Source: Hyalangium gracile
Lineage (GTDB): Bacteria > Myxococcota > Myxococcia > Myxococcales > Myxococcaceae
Length of the DNA: 64,000 bases
Reading direction: 5' to 3'
Assembly: GCF_020103725.1 (NCBI RefSeq)
Contig: NZ_JAHXBG010000006.1
Coordinates: 372,001 to 436,000, forward strand
Shown here: positions 19,015 to 26,739 of the stretch, one piece after another
How the letters are laid out: each line of letters begins with the position of its first letter
How positions within the stretch are numbered: position 1 is the stretch's first letter
Position numbers and translations under genes: made by a program
Notes under the pieces: generated by a model
What the model saw: only the letters and a program-made list of their open reading frames with translations
Database searches by the model: none
Told to the model about the DNA's origin: nothing

Positions 19015-20529
19015 TCAGGGCAGGTAGCGCCCGGGAGAGAGGATGCCGTGAGGGTCCAGCGCGGCCTTGAGCGTCCTCAGCACCGCCAGCGAGTCATCCT
19101 CCGGCACGAAGGGGAGCACGGGCGACTGGATGCCCAGGCGCGCCGGGTAGTAGCCCGCTTCCCCCAGGGCCTGCTGCAGGGCGTGGTGGCACGCCAGCGC
19201 GCGGGCATCCTCTCCTTCAACCGCTCGATCATAGATGATCGCCACCACCAGATAGGCGCAGCGCGCCGAGACTCCCAGCACGCACAGGTTGGGCTCGAAG
19301 CCGAACCGCAGCGGCACGGGCTCCGCGAGCGCCAGCGCCGTCTCTAGGTGGGAGGCCGTCATCGGCACGGCGCAGGACAGCCAGATGAAGCCGCACCCGT
19401 CCCGCTCCGGCTCCGGCACCTCGGGCAGGGGCGTGCGCTTGCGCCAGTACATCATCCGCAGGTTGCGCGCCGAGGGCACCTGCCGCAGCCCCCCGGGCCC
19501 CACCTCTTCCTCTCGCAGGCAGGACAGGGTGGGCAGGGCCTCCTTCAGCACGTGCTCCACGCGCTCCTGTGCGGCCTGGGCCTGGGCCTCGCTCGGGGCC
19601 TCGAGCACGCAGCTCACGTGCCAGGGGAAGACCTTCTGCTCGGCGCGCAGCTTCTGGCGCAGGGACTCGGGCAGCGGCGTGAGCCCCCGGGTCGCCTCCC
19701 ACGGGTACTGGCCGAGCACGGAGAGCACCTTGTAGTCATTCCATAGGGAGAAGGCCTCGCGCAGGGTGCCCTCCAGCCGCAGCTGCCGCAGGCGCTCCAA
19801 CACCGGGCCCACCTGGAAGGGGTCCTCCAGCACGCCAGACACCAGGCGGAGGCAGGGCGCCCGCGGCACCAGCCAGAACGTCATCCGCGTCACGATGCCC
19901 AGGTTCGACTGGCTGAAGAGCCCATCCAGGCCGGGGCCCGCGCCCCAGCGCAGCACGGACGCCGCCTGGGCTCGGGGGTAGCGCCCGGGCCCGGTGTGGA
20001 GGCACTCACCCGTGGGCAGCACCACCTCCAGCCCGCACACGTGCTGGAAGATGTCCCCGTGGGGCCCCGTCCCATCCCCCCGCTCGAGCGCGTTGCCGAT
20101 GAGGCTCGCCTGGGGCGGCCCGCCGATGGTGGCCAGCTGCAGCCGTGAGCCCTGCTCCTCCAGGAAGGCGTGGGCCTGCGCGAAGGAGACGCCCGGCTCC
20201 ACGGTGAGGTACGCCAGCTCCTCGTTGAACTCGAGCACCCGGTTCATCCGGCCCAGCTCCACCAGCACCCCATTCCGGGCCGGCACCCGCGAGCCATAGC
20301 CCTGGTTGCGCCCGGCGCTCACCGGGGTGAGGGGGACATGCAGCTGCTGGGCGATGCGCACACAGGCGCGAACTTCCTCGGTATTCCCAGGACGCAGCAC
20401 CGCGCCGACAGCCTGGGTGGTGGCGAAGGTCGCCGTGCCGGCCCGGGCCAGCGTCGCCTCGTCGACGAGCACGTGCTCCTCGCCCAGCGCCCGGCGCCAT
20501 GCCTCGAGTGCCTCTTGCAGCCGGTCCAT
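19015..20529 (-). CDS. FAD-linked oxidase, vanillyl-alcohol oxidase/p-cresol hydroxylase type
   Basis: 504 aa from the ATG at 20529 (GGAGAAGG upstream). The N-terminal FAD_binding_4 domain shows VLRPGNTEEVRACVRIAQQL, PVSAGRNQGYGS and the TIGGPPQASLIGNALERGDG segment; the C-terminal half is the substrate-cap domain of the VAO/PCMH group ending DPHGILSPGRYLP. Expected reaction is oxidation of a phenolic or related alcohol. No signal peptide. Its 5' end is divergent from the 20749 gene, and the intergenic palindromes could influence both. It is the only ordinary metabolic gene inside the effector-like block. Confidence 0.82.
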   Translation of the reverse strand: MDRLQEALEAWRRALGEEHVLVDEATLARAGTATFATTQAVGAVLRPGNTEEVRACVRIAQQLHVPLTPVSAGRNQGYGSRVPARNGVLVELGRMNRVLEFNEELAYLTVEPGVSFAQAHAFLEEQGSRLQLATIGGPPQASLIGNALERGDGTGPHGDIFQHVCGLEVVLPTGECLHTGPGRYPRAQAASVLRWGAGPGLDGLFSQSNLGIVTRMTFWLVPRAPCLRLVSGVLEDPFQVGPVLERLRQLRLEGTLREAFSLWNDYKVLSVLGQYPWEATRGLTPLPESLRQKLRAEQKVFPWHVSCVLEAPSEAQAQAAQERVEHVLKEALPTLSCLREEEVGPGGLRQVPSARNLRMMYWRKRTPLPEVPEPERDGCGFIWLSCAVPMTASHLETALALAEPVPLRFGFEPNLCVLGVSARCAYLVVAIIYDRAVEGEDARALACHHALQQALGEAGYYPARLGIQSPVLPFVPEDDSLAVLRTLKAALDPHGILSPGRYLP

Positions 20530-20583
20530 GCCTTCTCCCGTGGCGGCGCTGGAGCGCGCCCGCCTCGCCCCGAGTCTACCGGT

Positions 20584-20620
20584 GATGACAGCCGTCACCG
20601 CTCTCCGAACGGCTGTCACC
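20584..20620. promoter_or_regulatory. pair of palindromic activator sites
   Basis: GATGACAGCCGTCACC at 20584 and CCGAACGGCTGTCACC at 20605 (21-bp step; left half of the second is degenerate). They lie 78-114 bp upstream of the sigma54 promoter at 20698. The first is identical to the site at 18988. Confidence 0.74.
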
Positions 20621-20697
20621 AGAGAGGGTGGGGTGAGCGGGGCGTACACCCAGGGCTTCTAGAGGGAAACCGGCGATATCGCTCGCCTGGGAGCGGT

Positions 20698-20713
20698 TGG
20701 CACGCGGCCTGCT
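20698..20713 (+). promoter_or_regulatory. sigma54 promoter for 20749-23163
   Basis: TGGCACG-CGGC-CTGCT, full GG-N10-GC spacing, 36 bp upstream of the ATG. Probably drives both the repeat protein and the trigger-factor-like gene. Confidence 0.82.
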
Positions 20714-20748
20714 CTAGCCCTGTCCGACCCCTTTCTTCGAGGCCCCCC

Positions 20749-22086
20749 ATGACCGCTCCCATCTCCGGCAACCGCCCCTTCCTGCCCCTGGCCCAGTCGC
20801 TTCCCGCGGAGCCCGTCTCCCAGAAGCCTGTCATGCCGCTCGAGGTGGCGGAGAAGCGGATGCTGCCGGTCCAGCAGGACGCCTCGTCGTTCGAAGCGGG
20901 AACCGCGGTGGCCGCGCGCGGTGCCATGCCTGCCCTGATCGGCGGCGCTGTCGACGCCGTTGCCCAGAAGGGCCTGGGGGCTCAGGCTGCGATCGGCGAG
21001 GCCCTCGGGGTGGCCACCCGCGCGCTGGCCTCCGCTCAGGCGGGCATCCAGCTGGCGGCGGGCCTCGCCTCGAGCGCTCAGGCGCAGTTCGCCGGGCTGC
21101 AGGGTGCGGCCACGAACGCCTTGGCGGGGGCGGCCCAGATGCCCCTGAACATCGCCAACCAGGTTGCCGGCGTCGTCAACGGCGGCTCGGGCGCGCGCCA
21201 GCTCGATGTCCTCCAGGGCATGGCCTACACCCAGGGCCCGCTGGCTGCGGGCAACGTCGAGGCGGGGCAGTACAGCGCGGACCAGCTGGGCCAGTACGCC
21301 GACCCGTACGCGGGCCAGTACGCCGACCCGTATGCCGGCCAGGTCGCCGATCCGTACGCGGGCCAGTACGCCGATCCGTACGCGGGCCAGTACGCCGACC
21401 CGGCCAGCCAGCTGGGACAGTTCTTCGGCGGCGTGGGGGATCTCGCCGGTGGCGTGGGAGACCTGGCCGACCTGGGCGATCAGTTCCGCAGGCACCCCTC
21501 CTCCAACAAGCCCAACGGCCCGGAGTCCAAGCCGTCCACGCCGGACTCCCAGTCCACCAGGCCCAACGGCCCGGAGAGCAAGCCGTCCACGCCGGACGCC
21601 AGGCCCTCCTCCGCGCCGGACGTCAAGCCCTCCGGCCTGGCGGGCAAGGCCGATGACCTGGCGAAGACGGCTCTGAAGACGGGCGGCAAGGCCCTCTCCC
21701 GCTTCATCCCGGGCGCCAACGTCGCCATGGCGGGCCTGGACATCGCCAACGCGGTGAAGACGTTCAAGGACCCGAACGCGAGCGTGGGCGACAAGATCAC
21801 CTCGGGCATCGTCGCCGGAGGCTCGGCGCTGGCCGCGACCAACATCCCCATCGTCTCCCAGGTGGGCGGCCTCATCTCGACGGGCACCTCCGTCGTGAGC
21901 GAGGTGGTGAAGAACTTCGGAGGCGAGATCAAGGACGTCGCCAAGAAGGTGGGTGAGGGCGTCAAGGACACCGCCAAGAAGGTGGGCGAGGGCATCAAGG
22001 ACACCGCCGAGAAGGTGGGCGAGGGCATCAAGGACACCGCCAAGAAGGTGGGCGAGGGCATCAAGGACTTCTTCAAGGGCTGGTAG
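20749..22086 (+). CDS. hypothetical repeat protein with DPYAGQY and KDTAKKVGEGI repeats
   Basis: 445 aa, no signal peptide. An unfolded Pro-rich N-terminus is followed by an Ala-rich hydrophobic helical region (~60-160), five octapeptides GQYADPYA, a Pro/Ser linker containing duplicated RPNGPESKPSTPD-type units, a second amphipathic or hydrophobic region (~300-370), and four C-terminal 11-mer units KDTAKKVGEGI that form an amphipathic helix like LEA or apolipoprotein repeats. Two hydrophobic regions plus an amphipathic tail would suit a membrane-active translocator. No family recognised. Followed after 36 bp by a chaperone-like gene, as translocators often are. Confidence 0.62.
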   Translation: MTAPISGNRPFLPLAQSLPAEPVSQKPVMPLEVAEKRMLPVQQDASSFEAGTAVAARGAMPALIGGAVDAVAQKGLGAQAAIGEALGVATRALASAQAGIQLAAGLASSAQAQFAGLQGAATNALAGAAQMPLNIANQVAGVVNGGSGARQLDVLQGMAYTQGPLAAGNVEAGQYSADQLGQYADPYAGQYADPYAGQVADPYAGQYADPYAGQYADPASQLGQFFGGVGDLAGGVGDLADLGDQFRRHPSSNKPNGPESKPSTPDSQSTRPNGPESKPSTPDARPSSAPDVKPSGLAGKADDLAKTALKTGGKALSRFIPGANVAMAGLDIANAVKTFKDPNASVGDKITSGIVAGGSALAATNIPIVSQVGGLISTGTSVVSEVVKNFGGEIKDVAKKVGEGVKDTAKKVGEGIKDTAEKVGEGIKDTAKKVGEGIKDFFKGW

Positions 22087-22122
22087 TTCCTCCTCCAACG
22101 CGTGTTCTCCAGGGTGACTTCC

Positions 22123-23163
22123 ATGAGCTCCTTCTCGATTCCGATGCTGTCTTCGCCGCTCCCGCAGGATGATCGTTCGGTGATGATGTCCCTTCCTCGG
22201 GTGGAGGCGCCCTCCCTGGAGGACCTGTCCGTCACCATCACGCCTCCGGAGGCGTTCACCGCGGAGCAGGTCCAGGCGCGCTTCCTGGAGCTGGCGCGCC
22301 CCCTGGCCACCGAGCGCTTCCGCTACCCCAGCGAGAAGGTGGCGTGGGGAGACGAGGTGCAGTTCGACATCGTCGGCTACAGCCGGGGCAAGCTCATTCC
22401 CTTCAGCGTGCGCACCGGCGAGTGGGTGCGGCTGGAGCCCGAGCCCATGCTGCCGGGGCTCTACGAGTCGCTGGTGGGCCGCAAGCCCCGGGAGAAGGTG
22501 ACGGTGGACATCACCCTGCCGAGCGACTACCCCGTCGAGTCCCTGCGGGGGGCCGTGGCGCGCTTCACCGTGCAGCTGTGGGGTGCGCGCGAGGTGACCT
22601 ACCCCGAGCTGAGCAACCCGGCCTTCCTGAAGGCCTTCGGCGCCACCACCCTGGCGGAGGCCATGAAGAAGGTGGTGCGCCAGATGGAGGCCGAGGCCAC
22701 GCAGCTGCTGATGAGCCAGGTGCAGCGGCAGGTGCTGGCCACGGTGGCGGCGCGCACCCGGGTGACGGTGCCGGCGGACCTGGTGGATGAGGAGATCCGC
22801 CGCCGCTGGAGCGCCAGCGAGGAGCAGGTGCTGACCAAGCTGGGCTTCGACGACGCGCGCCGGGCCGAGGCGCTGCGGGGCTGGCTGGAGGATGGGCAGA
22901 CGCGGGCCGAGGTGGAGCTGCGGCTGCGCATCGCCCTGGCCCTGGGCGCCATCTGCAAGCGGGACAAGCTGGCGCTCACCCCGCAGCGGGTGGAGAAGCT
23001 CCTCAAGGACGAGGCCGACGCCGCCGGCCTGCAGCTGCACGAGGTGATGGCCGCCCTGAAGGCCGAGCCCCAGAACATGGCCCGGATCGATCAGATGGCT
23101 TGGCACCTCACGGCCGTGGACCACGTCATGAGCCGGGCCAAGGTGCAGGTGGCAGCGGCCTGA
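22123..23163 (+). CDS. trigger-factor-like chaperone
   Basis: 346 aa from ATG 22123. The central part (~65-165) resembles an FKBP/trigger-factor PPIase domain (VAWGDEVQFDIVGYSRGKLI, MLPGLYESLVGRKPREKVTV). Residues ~175-340 resemble the helical trigger-factor C-domain (VPADLVDEEIRRRW, LKDEADAAGLQLHEVMAAL). The ribosome-docking GFRxGK motif of true trigger factor is absent and the N-terminus is a short Pro/Ser leader, so this is a specialised paralogue. In one operon with the repeat protein upstream, it may keep that protein soluble before export. Confidence 0.65.
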   Translation: MSSFSIPMLSSPLPQDDRSVMMSLPRVEAPSLEDLSVTITPPEAFTAEQVQARFLELARPLATERFRYPSEKVAWGDEVQFDIVGYSRGKLIPFSVRTGEWVRLEPEPMLPGLYESLVGRKPREKVTVDITLPSDYPVESLRGAVARFTVQLWGAREVTYPELSNPAFLKAFGATTLAEAMKKVVRQMEAEATQLLMSQVQRQVLATVAARTRVTVPADLVDEEIRRRWSASEEQVLTKLGFDDARRAEALRGWLEDGQTRAEVELRLRIALALGAICKRDKLALTPQRVEKLLKDEADAAGLQLHEVMAALKAEPQNMARIDQMAWHLTAVDHVMSRAKVQVAAA

Positions 23164-23275
23164 AGGGCTGCCGCCCGCGCGTGAGAGTTCCAGCGCGAAG
23201 CGTGTCACCAAGAGGGGTCCGCGGAGCCTGCCGGGAGTTCCCGGCGGCACGTGGACCCCTACGTGCGTCCGCGGG

Positions 23276-23314
23276 AGTGAGCAGCTTCACGGTTCTGCTG
23301 TGAGCCGCCTCACA
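23276..23314. promoter_or_regulatory. palindromic sites before the RNase T2 gene
   Basis: AGTGAGCAGCTTCACG (23276) and TGTGAGCCGCCTCACA (23299) keep the GTGA-N6-TCAC dyad of the other activator sites, 23 bp apart; a half site GTGTCACC is at 23202. I found no GG-N10-GC promoter between them and the ATG at 23383, so membership in the regulon is uncertain. Confidence 0.4.
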
Positions 23315-23382
23315 TTGCTCGGGGCCCGCCCTGGGTAGGGTGCCTTCCGTCACACCCCAGCCCCCCTCCCCAGGAGAAAGCC

Positions 23383-24024
23383 ATGAATGCCCTTCGTTCC
23401 GCGCTGGCGCTCGCCAGCATGCTGCTCGTGTCGATGACGGCGCACGCCCAGCCGCAGCCTTCCTTCGACTACTACCTGCTCGATCTGTCCTGGTCGCCCC
23501 AGTACTGCGCCTCGAAGGGAGGCTCCGGCGACCCGCGGCAGTGCGGCCCCGACAAGCACTTCGGGTTCGTCGTGCACGGGCTGTGGCCGCAATACGACAA
23601 CGGCAAGTGGCCGCAGAACTGCTCGACGGAGCAGGTCCCCCAGCAGGTGGTCGACTCGATGCTCGACATCATGCCCTCGAGCCAGCTCGTCCAGCACGAG
23701 TGGAAGAAGCACGGCACCTGCAGCGGGCTCGGCGTGGACGGCTACTTCCAGGCGGTGCGCGCCGTCTTCACCTCCTTCCAGGTTCCCGAGCGCTACCGCA
23801 ACCCCGAGCAGCCCATCGTCGTGAAGAAGCAGGACTTCCTCCAGGACCTGCTGGCGGCCAACCCTTCGCTCACCGCGGACATGGTCGCCATCAAGTGCAA
23901 CAAGAGCCAGCTCGTGGAGGTGGGCATCTGCCTGGACAAGGACGCCAGGACACCGCGCAAGTGCGGCGGCGGCATCAACTTCCAGTGCCAGGGCGACCAG
24001 CTCCGGCTCGCGGCGAAGCGGTAG
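23383..24024 (+). CDS. secreted RNase T2
   Basis: 213 aa. A signal peptide ends at AHA-QPQ. Both catalytic segments of the T2 family are intact: CAS-1 HGLWPQY and CAS-2 HEWKKHGTC. Conserved Cys residues suggest several disulfides, so it should fold in the periplasm or outside the cell. It cleaves single-stranded RNA through a 2',3'-cyclic phosphate. GGAG precedes the ATG. Its place among effector-like genes suggests a role in feeding on or attacking prey; that is inference. Confidence 0.93.
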   Translation: MNALRSALALASMLLVSMTAHAQPQPSFDYYLLDLSWSPQYCASKGGSGDPRQCGPDKHFGFVVHGLWPQYDNGKWPQNCSTEQVPQQVVDSMLDIMPSSQLVQHEWKKHGTCSGLGVDGYFQAVRAVFTSFQVPERYRNPEQPIVVKKQDFLQDLLAANPSLTADMVAIKCNKSQLVEVGICLDKDARTPRKCGGGINFQCQGDQLRLAAKR

Positions 24025-24030
24025 CCTGGG

Positions 24031-24073
24031 AAAAAAGAACGGCCCGTCCGTCTCACATGGGACGGACGGGCCG
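24031..24073 (-). terminator. intrinsic terminator for the 24106 gene
   Basis: CGGCCCGTCCGTC (24040-24052), 8-nt loop, GACGGACGGGCCG (24061-24073); on the minus strand the hairpin is followed by TTCTTTTTT. It also separates the convergent RNase T2 gene. Confidence 0.88.
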
Positions 24074-24105
24074 CGTTGAAGGCGGGGCTACCAGGGGCGC
24101 GCCGC

Positions 24106-24447
24106 TCAGTCCTTCCAGGACAGCTCGAACTGCTCGGTGGCCTCCAGGTTGTCGCGGATGGCCCCGAGGATCTCCTGCGCGGGCTGCGCCAGGTCCACGT
24201 AGCGCTCGATCTGGAACTTGCGCGTCTCCGGATCCCTCGTGAGCTGGCCGCGGGCGTCGCGCTTCAGCTTGCCGAAGCCCTCGCCCTGCACGAACAGGCG
24301 CTCGGCCAGCAGCGTCGTCACCCAGTCATAGATGATGTCGTCGTCGCACTTCACCTGGAGCTTGCCGCCGGCGGACACGCTGATCTCCGAGAGCGCGCCG
24401 CGCGGATAGGAATCACTGGCTTTGGGAACGGCCAAGAGGGTGGTCAT
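24106..24447 (-). CDS. small partner of the ART-like protein (immunity or chaperone)
   Basis: 113 aa, acidic, no signal peptide, family not recognised (VSAGGKLQVKCDDDIIYDWV, ERYVDLAQPAQEILGAIRDN). It starts 49 bp after the stop of the ADP-ribosyltransferase-like gene, with GGAG before the ATG, and ends at a strong terminator, so the two form a transcription unit. Position and size suggest either a secretion chaperone or an immunity protein for that toxin-like protein. Confidence 0.6.
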   Translation of the reverse strand: MTTLLAVPKASDSYPRGALSEISVSAGGKLQVKCDDDIIYDWVTTLLAERLFVQGEGFGKLKRDARGQLTRDPETRKFQIERYVDLAQPAQEILGAIRDNLEATEQFELSWKD

Positions 24448-24496
24448 GGAGAAGTCTCCTTGAAGAAGAAAGAGGAAGGCGGGCAGGGGGCGACGA

Positions 24497-25636
24497 CTAG
24501 AGGGTCGGCACGTTCAGGTTCTCGCCTGCCATGTTGTAGAAGGTCTGGCGGTTGCTCTCCATCCTGTTGAGGTTGCTGGAGACGACCCCATCCTCACGCA
24601 GGGCGAGGTAGGCCGGATTGGAGGCGTTGGCTCCATTGGCCTTCTTCTGCTGCTCGAGGAACTTCGTCTGGCCCTCGAAGGAGAGCACCTGCACGTTGTG
24701 GCCGGGGCCCATCGTCGCATCCAGGCGGGCCTGCATGTCCTTCACCTTGTCCGCCGGGACGAACATGCGCTGCAGGTTGTCCTTGAACATGACGGGCCCG
24801 TGCACCGCGGCCTCTCCCGGGCCCATGCCCATGGGCTTGGCGTTCAGGTTGTCGCCCTTGAAGTCGAACATGATGGGGTAGGGCGTCTCTCTCCCGGGCA
24901 TGTTCTTGCGCATGCTCTGCTCCGCCTCCAGGTGACGCAGACGCGCCTCCACCCGAGGCTTGTCCACCATGTCGCCGACCACCCGGCCCTCGGGCAGGTT
25001 CCAGTTGGCGAGCAGCTTCTTCGACTGGGCGATCTCGTCGCTGAGCTGGGCATCCGAGTAGAGGTGGGGGCTGTAGCTGGGCGAGTTCGCCGTCTGCTGG
25101 AAGTAGGCGCGCGAGGTGCCCAGGCCCTTGGGGCCCTGACCGAAGCTGATGAAGTCCTTCTCACCCGCCTGCTTGCTGAACTGGTCGCCCTCGCCCGTCA
25201 CGCGCTGGATGCCGTGCTGGTTGAGCATCGAGGCGGGGACCAGGCCTCCCGTCTTGCTCATGCCGTTCCACGCGGCCGTCGAGGTGGCGTGGTAGAGGCC
25301 GGTGGGGGCGGGGAAGCCACCCGGCACGTTCTGCAGCGAGGCGGCGTCCTGCTTGATGGCCGCCTGCTGCTGCCGCGCCGGGGAGGGCGTGAACAGGTTC
25401 GACGGATTCATCCGGGACCACATGGACGGGCCGGCGGAGGGCGTGCCCGCGCTGGGCAGGCCCCGGCTCTGGCCAAAGGAGTCCTGGAGCTGAGGGCTCC
25501 GCGGCGTCGCCCCGGGCCTGTTCAGCCCGCCGGGGTTGAGGCCAGGAGCGGTGGGGGCTCCCGTGTGCTGGTTGCCTCGGGAGGAGGGCGTCTGGAGGGA
25601 CGGAAGCTTGAAGGCGGAGAACTTGCTCTTGATCAT
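24497..25636 (-). CDS. ADP-ribosyltransferase-like effector with FxxPSL N-terminus
   Basis: 379 aa from ATG 25636. N-terminus IKSKFSAFKLPSLQTPSSR shares the F-x-x-P-S-L motif with the 15732 and 17643 proteins; residues 20-105 are a Pro/Gly/Ser-rich unfolded leader. The core at ~113-185 (GLYHATSTAAWNGMSKTGGL, then FISFGQGPKGLGTSRAYFQQ) looks like the His strand and the Y/F-x-S plus alanine helix of ART folds of the KptA/PARP/DarT type. The third catalytic residue is not obvious. It would modify protein, nucleic acid or RNA ends; target unknown. No signal peptide; strong sigma54 promoter upstream. Confidence 0.6.
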   Translation of the reverse strand: MIKSKFSAFKLPSLQTPSSRGNQHTGAPTAPGLNPGGLNRPGATPRSPQLQDSFGQSRGLPSAGTPSAGPSMWSRMNPSNLFTPSPARQQQAAIKQDAASLQNVPGGFPAPTGLYHATSTAAWNGMSKTGGLVPASMLNQHGIQRVTGEGDQFSKQAGEKDFISFGQGPKGLGTSRAYFQQTANSPSYSPHLYSDAQLSDEIAQSKKLLANWNLPEGRVVGDMVDKPRVEARLRHLEAEQSMRKNMPGRETPYPIMFDFKGDNLNAKPMGMGPGEAAVHGPVMFKDNLQRMFVPADKVKDMQARLDATMGPGHNVQVLSFEGQTKFLEQQKKANGANASNPAYLALREDGVVSSNLNRMESNRQTFYNMAGENLNVPTL

Positions 25637-25672
25637 GTGAGCCTCGGGAGAAGCGTGCCTGCCCACCCTGAT

Positions 25673-25688
25673 TGCACCGGCTGTGCCA
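25673..25688 (-). promoter_or_regulatory. sigma54 promoter for the 24106-25636 operon
   Basis: Minus strand TGGCACA-GCCG-GTGCA with GG-N10-GC, 37 bp before the ATG; palindromic sites lie 56-104 bp upstream. Confidence 0.8.
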
Positions 25689-25743
25689 CGCCCGGCTGGC
25701 ACGGCGCTCCCTCTGAGACGCAGACCTCCTGGCCGGGGCAGGT

Positions 25744-25792
25744 GCTGTCTGCTGTCACCAGTTCCCAGGCCGAGGTGGTGACTGCTGTCACC
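25744..25792. promoter_or_regulatory. palindromic activator sites
   Basis: GGTGACTGCTGTCACC at 25777 is the best dyad in the window (only the two central bases break symmetry). A half-conserved site GCTGTCTGCTGTCACC starts at 25744, 33 bp (about three turns) away. Confidence 0.7.
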
Positions 25793-25818
25793 ACAGCCGG
25801 GAGGCGCCCGGACCCGAC

Positions 25819-26652
25819 TCAGAACCCCATGGAGAGCGCGAGCTGCTCCGTGCGGTCCACCTCCGCCTTCACCTGCGCGAGCTTCTCGCGGATCGCTCCG
25901 GGCGCATCCGTCCCCAAGGGGAGGCGCAACGTCGAGGGGCTCGAGGCCACCGCGTCGAAGATGGCCTTGGCGGCCTTGGCGGGATCGCCTGGCTGCTGGC
26001 CGCGGGACTGCTCCACGTACGTGCGCATCTGGCCGACCGTCGCGGCGTACGCCTCCATCTCCGGCATCGGCCGGTACGAAGGGCCGAGCAGCTGCGTCCG
26101 GAACATCCCCGGCTCGACGATGAGCACCCGCACGCCGTGGGGCTCGACTTCCTTCGCGAGCGACTCGGACAGCGCCTCCAGGGCGTGCTTCGCCGCGCTG
26201 TACGCTCCGGTGCCCGGGAACGTGACGAGCCCGGTCAAGCTCGTCAGCTGCACGATGGTTCCCGAGCGGCGCTCCCGCATCCGAGGAAGCACCGCGCGCG
26301 TGACCGCCACCGCTCCGAAGAACAGCGGCTCGAACGCCGCCCGGAGCTCCTCGTCGCTCGTCTCCTCCACCGCGCCCAGAATGCTGTAGCCCGCGTTGTT
26401 CACCACCACGTCGATGCCACCGAAGCGCTCCTCCGCCGCCGAGACGGCGCTGCGAATCTCCTCGGGCTTCGTGACATCGAGCCGGACGGCGAGCACGCGC
26501 TCCGGAGCGCGCGCCACCAGGTCCTCCAGCGAGCGTGTGTCCCTCGCCGTGGCGACGACGCGCTCTCCACGCGCGATGACCTCCTCCACGATGCAGCGGC
26601 CGAACCCCGACGACGAACCCGTGACGAACCAGACCTTGCCTTGTGTGCCCAT
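25819..26652 (-). CDS. SDR family oxidoreductase
   Basis: 277 aa from ATG 26652 (GAGGAGGAAG upstream). Rossmann motif TGSSSGFG, NNAGY, catalytic Ser in QLTSLTG and YSAAK (Y-x-x-x-K) define a classical NADP-type short-chain dehydrogenase. Substrate unknown; the subgroup with GxFRTQLL after the active site is commonly annotated as oxidoreductase only. It is divergent from a LysR regulator 87 bp away, which probably controls it in response to a substrate or electrophile. Confidence 0.92.
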   Translation of the reverse strand: MGTQGKVWFVTGSSSGFGRCIVEEVIARGERVVATARDTRSLEDLVARAPERVLAVRLDVTKPEEIRSAVSAAEERFGGIDVVVNNAGYSILGAVEETSDEELRAAFEPLFFGAVAVTRAVLPRMRERRSGTIVQLTSLTGLVTFPGTGAYSAAKHALEALSESLAKEVEPHGVRVLIVEPGMFRTQLLGPSYRPMPEMEAYAATVGQMRTYVEQSRGQQPGDPAKAAKAIFDAVASSPSTLRLPLGTDAPGAIREKLAQVKAEVDRTEQLALSMGF

Positions 26653-26706
26653 GACTTCCTCCTCGGGGCAATGACTAAGGCGGTCCACTTCGTAGAGAAA
26701 CACGTC

Positions 26707-26731
26707 GTATCTGGATACACTTTGTAGCTAC
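26707..26731. promoter_or_regulatory. candidate LysR operator between SDR and LysR genes
   Basis: GTATC-TG-GATAC (26707-26718), with T-A dyad symmetry typical of LysR boxes, and a palindrome GTAGCTAC (26724-26731) lie just upstream of the LysR ATG in an AT-richer patch of the divergent intergenic region. Confidence 0.4.
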
Positions 26732-26739
26732 GCTAAGGA

